Of a stretch of 7,968 bases of DNA, positions 5,713 to 7,968 are shown one piece after another (position 1 is the first letter of the stretch; every line of letters begins with the position of its first letter). The notes beneath the pieces were generated by a model. The model saw only the letters and a list, made by a program, of their open reading frames with translations, made no database searches and was not told the DNA's origin. Origin of the DNA: Anaerolineaceae bacterium (GTDB lineage Bacteria > Chloroflexota > Anaerolineae > Anaerolineales > Villigracilaceae); NCBI GenBank assembly GCA_022181005.1, contig BQMV01000365.1, positions 1 through 7,968 on the forward strand, written 5' to 3'. Both the position numbers and the translations under genes were made by a program.

Positions 5713-6417
5713 TCATTGTGTCGTGATTAAGACATGAATTTCGTTTAAGATGTAGAGCCATGCGTCATTACGGCGCATCCAGCCATCGCCCGTTAAGTAT
5801 ATATCTTTTGGGGATTCTAATCCACGATTCGGTAAATCATGAACAGAACGCCATACGTTAACTAAGGGCAAATCGTAGTCATAAGCAACTTGTGCAATCG
5901 CCTGGTTGAGTTTCCAATCTCCTTCAATGTTATCTGCTTTCGTCGCAAGAATAGGAAGTGCGCCTGTTTCTAATACGCGGTCAACGACAACACGAAGATA
6001 CTTTTCAAAACTTATCTCGCCATTCGGTTTCCAATTTGTTCCCATCGCAATTAATACAAATGCAGGACGTCGAGTCCGTAACTCACAATCTAAAGGAGTT
6101 TCATTCCTTTCACATTGCGTATGTCCAGCCGCTAAACCAAACATAGGGTTCAGGATAGAGTTGATTCCTAATCCATTGGCTGCGGTGGCACTTTCGCTCA
6201 TCATGCTTTCAGAAAACCAGCTTACAGTTTCGCTATATCCATCTGGTATTGCATATTTGCCATTGGCAAACCCTCCAAGAAATGTCTTAGAAGTCATTTG
6301 ACAATCTCCAACTTTGCTGAAAGTATGAAAGTCAAGATTAGGATTATTGATTGCTTTTATAACAATTTCCTGTGCCTTGTATGAAAGTGATGGATTTACA
6401 GCCCACTCTCTCCAATA
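5713..6417 (-). pseudogene. C-terminal part of an IS-interrupted SGNH/GDSL-hydrolase-like surface protein
   Basis: This is the 3' part of a gene split by the IS at 6418-7400. The reading frame is open through 6417, where an intact copy would join codon 89 of the upstream fragment; residue numbers below refer to the rejoined 323-residue protein. It carries the hydrolase-like domain. VGDCQ at 125-129 is at the position of the GDS nucleophile block, with Cys in place of Ser. MGTN at 214-217 resembles the GxN block. PILATKADN (about 243-251) and PLVNVW (about 273-278) are core strands. KDIYLT at 293-298 sits where the DxxH block is expected but shows Tyr instead of His. The substrate is unknown. 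A shorter product from the ATG at 6297 would lack the nucleophile block. The stop is 23 bases from the attC-like site, so the gene runs against the cassette's direction. Hydrolase assignment is moderate. Confidence 0.7.
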
Positions 6418-6442
6418 GACGTTATCGGAAATAATATTTTGG

Positions 6443-7368
6443 TCATCGTTTCAAAGGTTTCTTTCTGTGATCGACGCGGAAATTATGCAATCCACAAGCC
6501 AGTATCATTACCAAATCAGAAAAACCGTCTTTTGTATTCCTCAAAATATCTTTTACAGTTCGAGAGCGCTTGATACCAGAAATTGCATGTTCAACTTTGA
6601 CACAAACTTTGGACAGCTTGCGATTATTTTCTTTCTCTTTCTCGGTCAAATCTTGCTTGCGAGGCTTTTTTTCGGCTGATATGTTTTTCGGACTTTAGGT
6701 TCATAGCCTTGAAAACCAGTGTCTTTATGCAGTGCGATGTGGGTTGGATATGAAATCTTCTCACTGTCTGCAATCTTCTTGTCATGTGTTTTGCCAGGAT
6801 ATGTTTTACTGAGAAAAGATACTCGCTTTTTCTTGACAGTGGCAATAATCACGTTCTTGTCTGTATGGGCTTTTTTCTTGCCGCTATAGTGTAAAGCCTG
6901 TTTTTCGCTCTGTTTTGGGCGTTGACGGCGTCTTTCGGTACCATCAATGATTGAATTCTCTGCATCTTTCCGATTTTGCTCTTTGGACTTGAATTCCTTT
7001 GGGTCGCGCTCTGGCATAACGCCCAAATCGTCCAAGGCTTGTTTCAAGATCGGCAGAAGTTCATGAATCCATTCGTTGGCTTGCGATTGTCCCATCCCAA
7101 ACAATTCGCCCATGATCGACTGCAATGGATAGGACTTCTGATAAACTAATGCGAACAACAATTTCTGCTCAATCCGATCCAGTGAACTCTTGCGACCTGC
7201 GCCTGCTTTCCTTTTTCTAATATTTCCAGCCTTTGTCTTTTTGACTGGATACTTTTTTAGATACGCTTTCTCAAAAGCAGGCAGCAAATCTTCAAACTCG
7301 GCGACCGTCAAACTTGTCTGTGACAGGAACTTTCTAGGTTGTGTCTTCAGTTCTTCGTAGATAAACAT
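6443..7368 (-). CDS. DDE transposase of the IS, in two frames joined by a -1 shift
   Basis: The first frame (6646-7368) gives 240 residues and the second (ending at 6443) gives about 68 more; a -1 shift at the A7 run yields 308 residues, normal for IS5-type transposases. A basic N-terminal part and helix-turn-helix at about 75-105 (PLQSIMGELFGMGQSQANEW) precede the catalytic core. The acidic triad appears complete in the joined protein: Asp142 in IIDGTE, Asp216 in KDTGFQG and Glu260 in VKVEHAISGIKR, with Lys267 seven residues later as usual. The first frame alone lacks the Glu and so should be inactive. The enzyme would cut and join the IS ends. The ATG at 7368 has only a weak ribosome-binding sequence. 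The shift may be functional recoding, a real inactivating deletion or an assembly error in a homopolymer. Confidence 0.88.
6665..6672 (-). other. A7G slippery run joining the transposase frames
   Basis: On the reverse strand AAAAAAAG is read CCG AAA AAA AGC in the first frame. Slipping back one base after the second AAA gives AAG CCT CGC, entering the frame that encodes the catalytic Glu. The classical tandem-slip heptamer is not perfectly phased, so single-tRNA slippage or polymerase slippage in the A run is the likelier mechanism if it is functional. No strong stimulatory hairpin is evident. Confidence 0.55.
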
Positions 7369-7399
7369 TTGCCTATCATAACCCTATTTCCGATAACGT

Positions 7400-7669
7400 C
7401 TAATAATAAGCAGTTATACGGGTATCGGGTGTAGGAGTAAACGGGTTTGTAGGCGTGGAAATAACTGTGGCGGTGGGAGAAGAAATTTGAACAGGCATAA
7501 ACGTTTCGCTTGGAATTATTCCAATCGTTGATGTGGGAAAAGAAGTTTGTGTAACTTGATTTTCCATATTATTTGAAATTGCCGGTTTATAAGAACTAAT
7601 CAAAGAAATTGTTACAAAGATTGCGGATGTTAGAACAAGCCAAATATTCGATTGTTTCCTCTGTCTCAT
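7400..7669 (-). pseudogene. N-terminal part of the IS-interrupted surface protein
   Basis: This fragment encodes 89 residues. A basic start (MRQRKQ) and a hydrophobic signal/anchor segment at about 9-27 (WLVLTSAIFVTISLISS) are followed by a Thr/Ser/Pro-rich stalk to about residue 83, ending TPTPDTRITAYY. The stop codon TAG is an artefact of insertion: TA comes from the target duplication and G is the first base of the IS. Without the IS the frame runs on as YYYWREWAVNPSL into the hydrolase-like fragment at 5713-6417. On its own, this fragment would give an anchored stalk with no domain. The ATG at 7669 directly follows an inverted repeat, with a GGAAAG possible ribosome-binding sequence in and near its loop. 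Confidence 0.75.
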
Positions 7670-7690
7670 GCTTAACGCTTTCCGTTAAGC
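7670..7690. promoter_or_regulatory. Inverted repeat abutting the surface-gene start codon
   Basis: GCTTAACG (7670-7677) and CGTTAAGC (7683-7690) are perfect 8-base arms around CTTTC. In the reverse-strand message the hairpin would end at the base just before the ATG and hold the GAAAG ribosome-binding sequence in its loop, so it could limit translation or act as an operator. The arms also fit RYYYAAC and GTTRRRY, but they are too close together for an attC site. Confidence 0.4.
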
Positions 7691-7881
7691 GCTTCCTTCT
7701 CTTACTCAGATTTAGAAGAAAGCGCCAACGAGGCTATCGAAAAACCTTTTGTTTGAAAAAATTTCACAAGAATACTCAAAAATCGCCAAAATATCGTTTA
7801 GAACACAAAAAACAAGGCGCTTTTCAATGTTTTTACCCCCTTTTTCAAAAGTCAGTTTTTGAAAAGGGACTTTTTCGACAG
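7691..7881. other. AT-rich non-coding stretch upstream of the cassette gene
   Basis: I see no credible gene here. It should contain the promoter of the reverse-strand surface gene, though no convincing -35/-10 pair was found. A stem-loop lies at 7838-7868, where CCCTTTTTCAAAA pairs with TTTTGAAAAGGG with one bulged base; on the + strand it is followed by ACTTTTT, which weakly suggests a terminator. Confidence 0.4.
7838..7875 (+). terminator. Possible stem-loop terminator
   Basis: The imperfect arms at 7838-7850 and 7857-7868 enclose GTCAGT and are followed by a five-T run at 7871-7875. The stem is AT-rich and therefore weak, and no + strand gene in this cassette needs it, so the call is tentative. 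Confidence 0.25.
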
Positions 7882-7968
7882 TTTCAACGGTTTACGTTAC
7901 CTGTGTGTGGGCGGGGGAGTGACTGAACCAACGAAGCCGTGATATTTGCACAATTCTACATTAGAACG
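7882..7968 (+). other. attC: Left half of a second attC-like site, cut by the window end
   Basis: TTTCAAC at 7882-7888 corresponds to the first box, though it starts with T where R is expected. It is followed by GGTTTA and CGTTACCTGTGTGTGGGCGGG. Bases 7887-7915 match 5568-5596 of the first site at 26 of 29 positions, after which the two diverge, as the central part of attC sites usually does. With the first site's length of 128 bases, the closing box would lie about 40 bases past the window. This makes 5685 to about 8009 one candidate gene cassette, and about 1.3 kb of it would remain without the IS. Confidence 0.6.

Larger units (their letters stand above)
6416..7402. mobile_element. IS5-like insertion sequence with TA target duplication
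   Basis: The element spans 6418-7400 (983 bases) and is bounded by perfect 16-base inverted repeats, GACGTTATCGGAAATA at 6418-6433 and its complement at 7385-7400. TA flanks it on both sides (6416-6417 and 7401-7402), consistent with a two-base target duplication. It encodes one reverse-strand DDE transposase in two frames. Protein type and ends suggest the IS5 superfamily, but I cannot assign a subgroup without a database. The host gene is restored in frame when the IS and one TA are removed, which confirms the boundaries to the base. Confidence 0.92.

Noticed and set aside
6624..6845. 73-codon reverse open frame inside the IS
   Set aside because: It overlaps the main transposase frame in a third frame and lacks transposase motifs; the two-frame joined reading explains the region better.
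7670..7690. RYYYAAC and GTTRRRY boxes as a third attC site
   Set aside because: The boxes are separated by only a few bases, far below the minimum attC length, and lack inner arms.
7609..7926. 105-codon forward open frame near the right end
   Set aside because: It is antisense to the signal-peptide region of the broken gene, crosses the AT-rich non-coding stretch and enters the second attC-like site; no domain is visible.

Overview
The window looks like bacterial chromosome, most likely from an uncultured Chloroflexota (Anaerolineae-type) genome assembled from short reads. The evidence for this is indirect: a stand-alone Roadblock/LC7 protein, surface proteins with Thr/Pro-rich stalks, Mfd and Pth in a GC-rich background, and many short tandem heptamer/octamer repeats. 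The first 14 bases match the end of a standard Illumina adapter, so the left edge is probably an untrimmed contig end.

Region 1 (15-1166) holds a reverse-strand Roadblock/LC7 gene (57-431) and a forward gene for a small anchored surface protein (555-1166). They diverge from a 123-base gap with a promoter-like pair facing each way. Region 2 (1167-2088) holds pth (peptidyl-tRNA hydrolase, 1260-1847) surrounded by repeats: AATTCTCT/AATCTCC-type units upstream, a long hairpin repeat that supplies the pth stop codon, and a spaced row of CCCGAAGGG-type hairpins up to the mfd start. Region 3 (2089-5568) is mfd, the transcription-repair coupling factor. It appears complete, but several of the same repeat families sit in-frame inside its coding sequence.

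Region 4 (5563-7968) looks like accessory DNA. The mfd stop codon lies in the first box of a sequence with the layout of an integron attC site (5563-5690). The left half of a near-identical site begins at 7882 and runs off the window. Between them is what looks like one integron gene cassette, more AT-rich than the housekeeping genes and carrying a reverse-strand gene for an anchored SGNH/GDSL-hydrolase-like surface protein. That gene is split by a 983-base insertion sequence (6418-7400) with perfect 16-base terminal inverted repeats and a TA duplication. Removing the IS and one TA rejoins the gene in frame to 323 codons. The IS transposase itself is in two frames, joined by a -1 shift at a run of seven A.

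The inferred history is an attC-bearing cassette next to mfd, then IS insertion into the cassette gene. No integrase gene, tRNA, rRNA or CRISPR array is visible.
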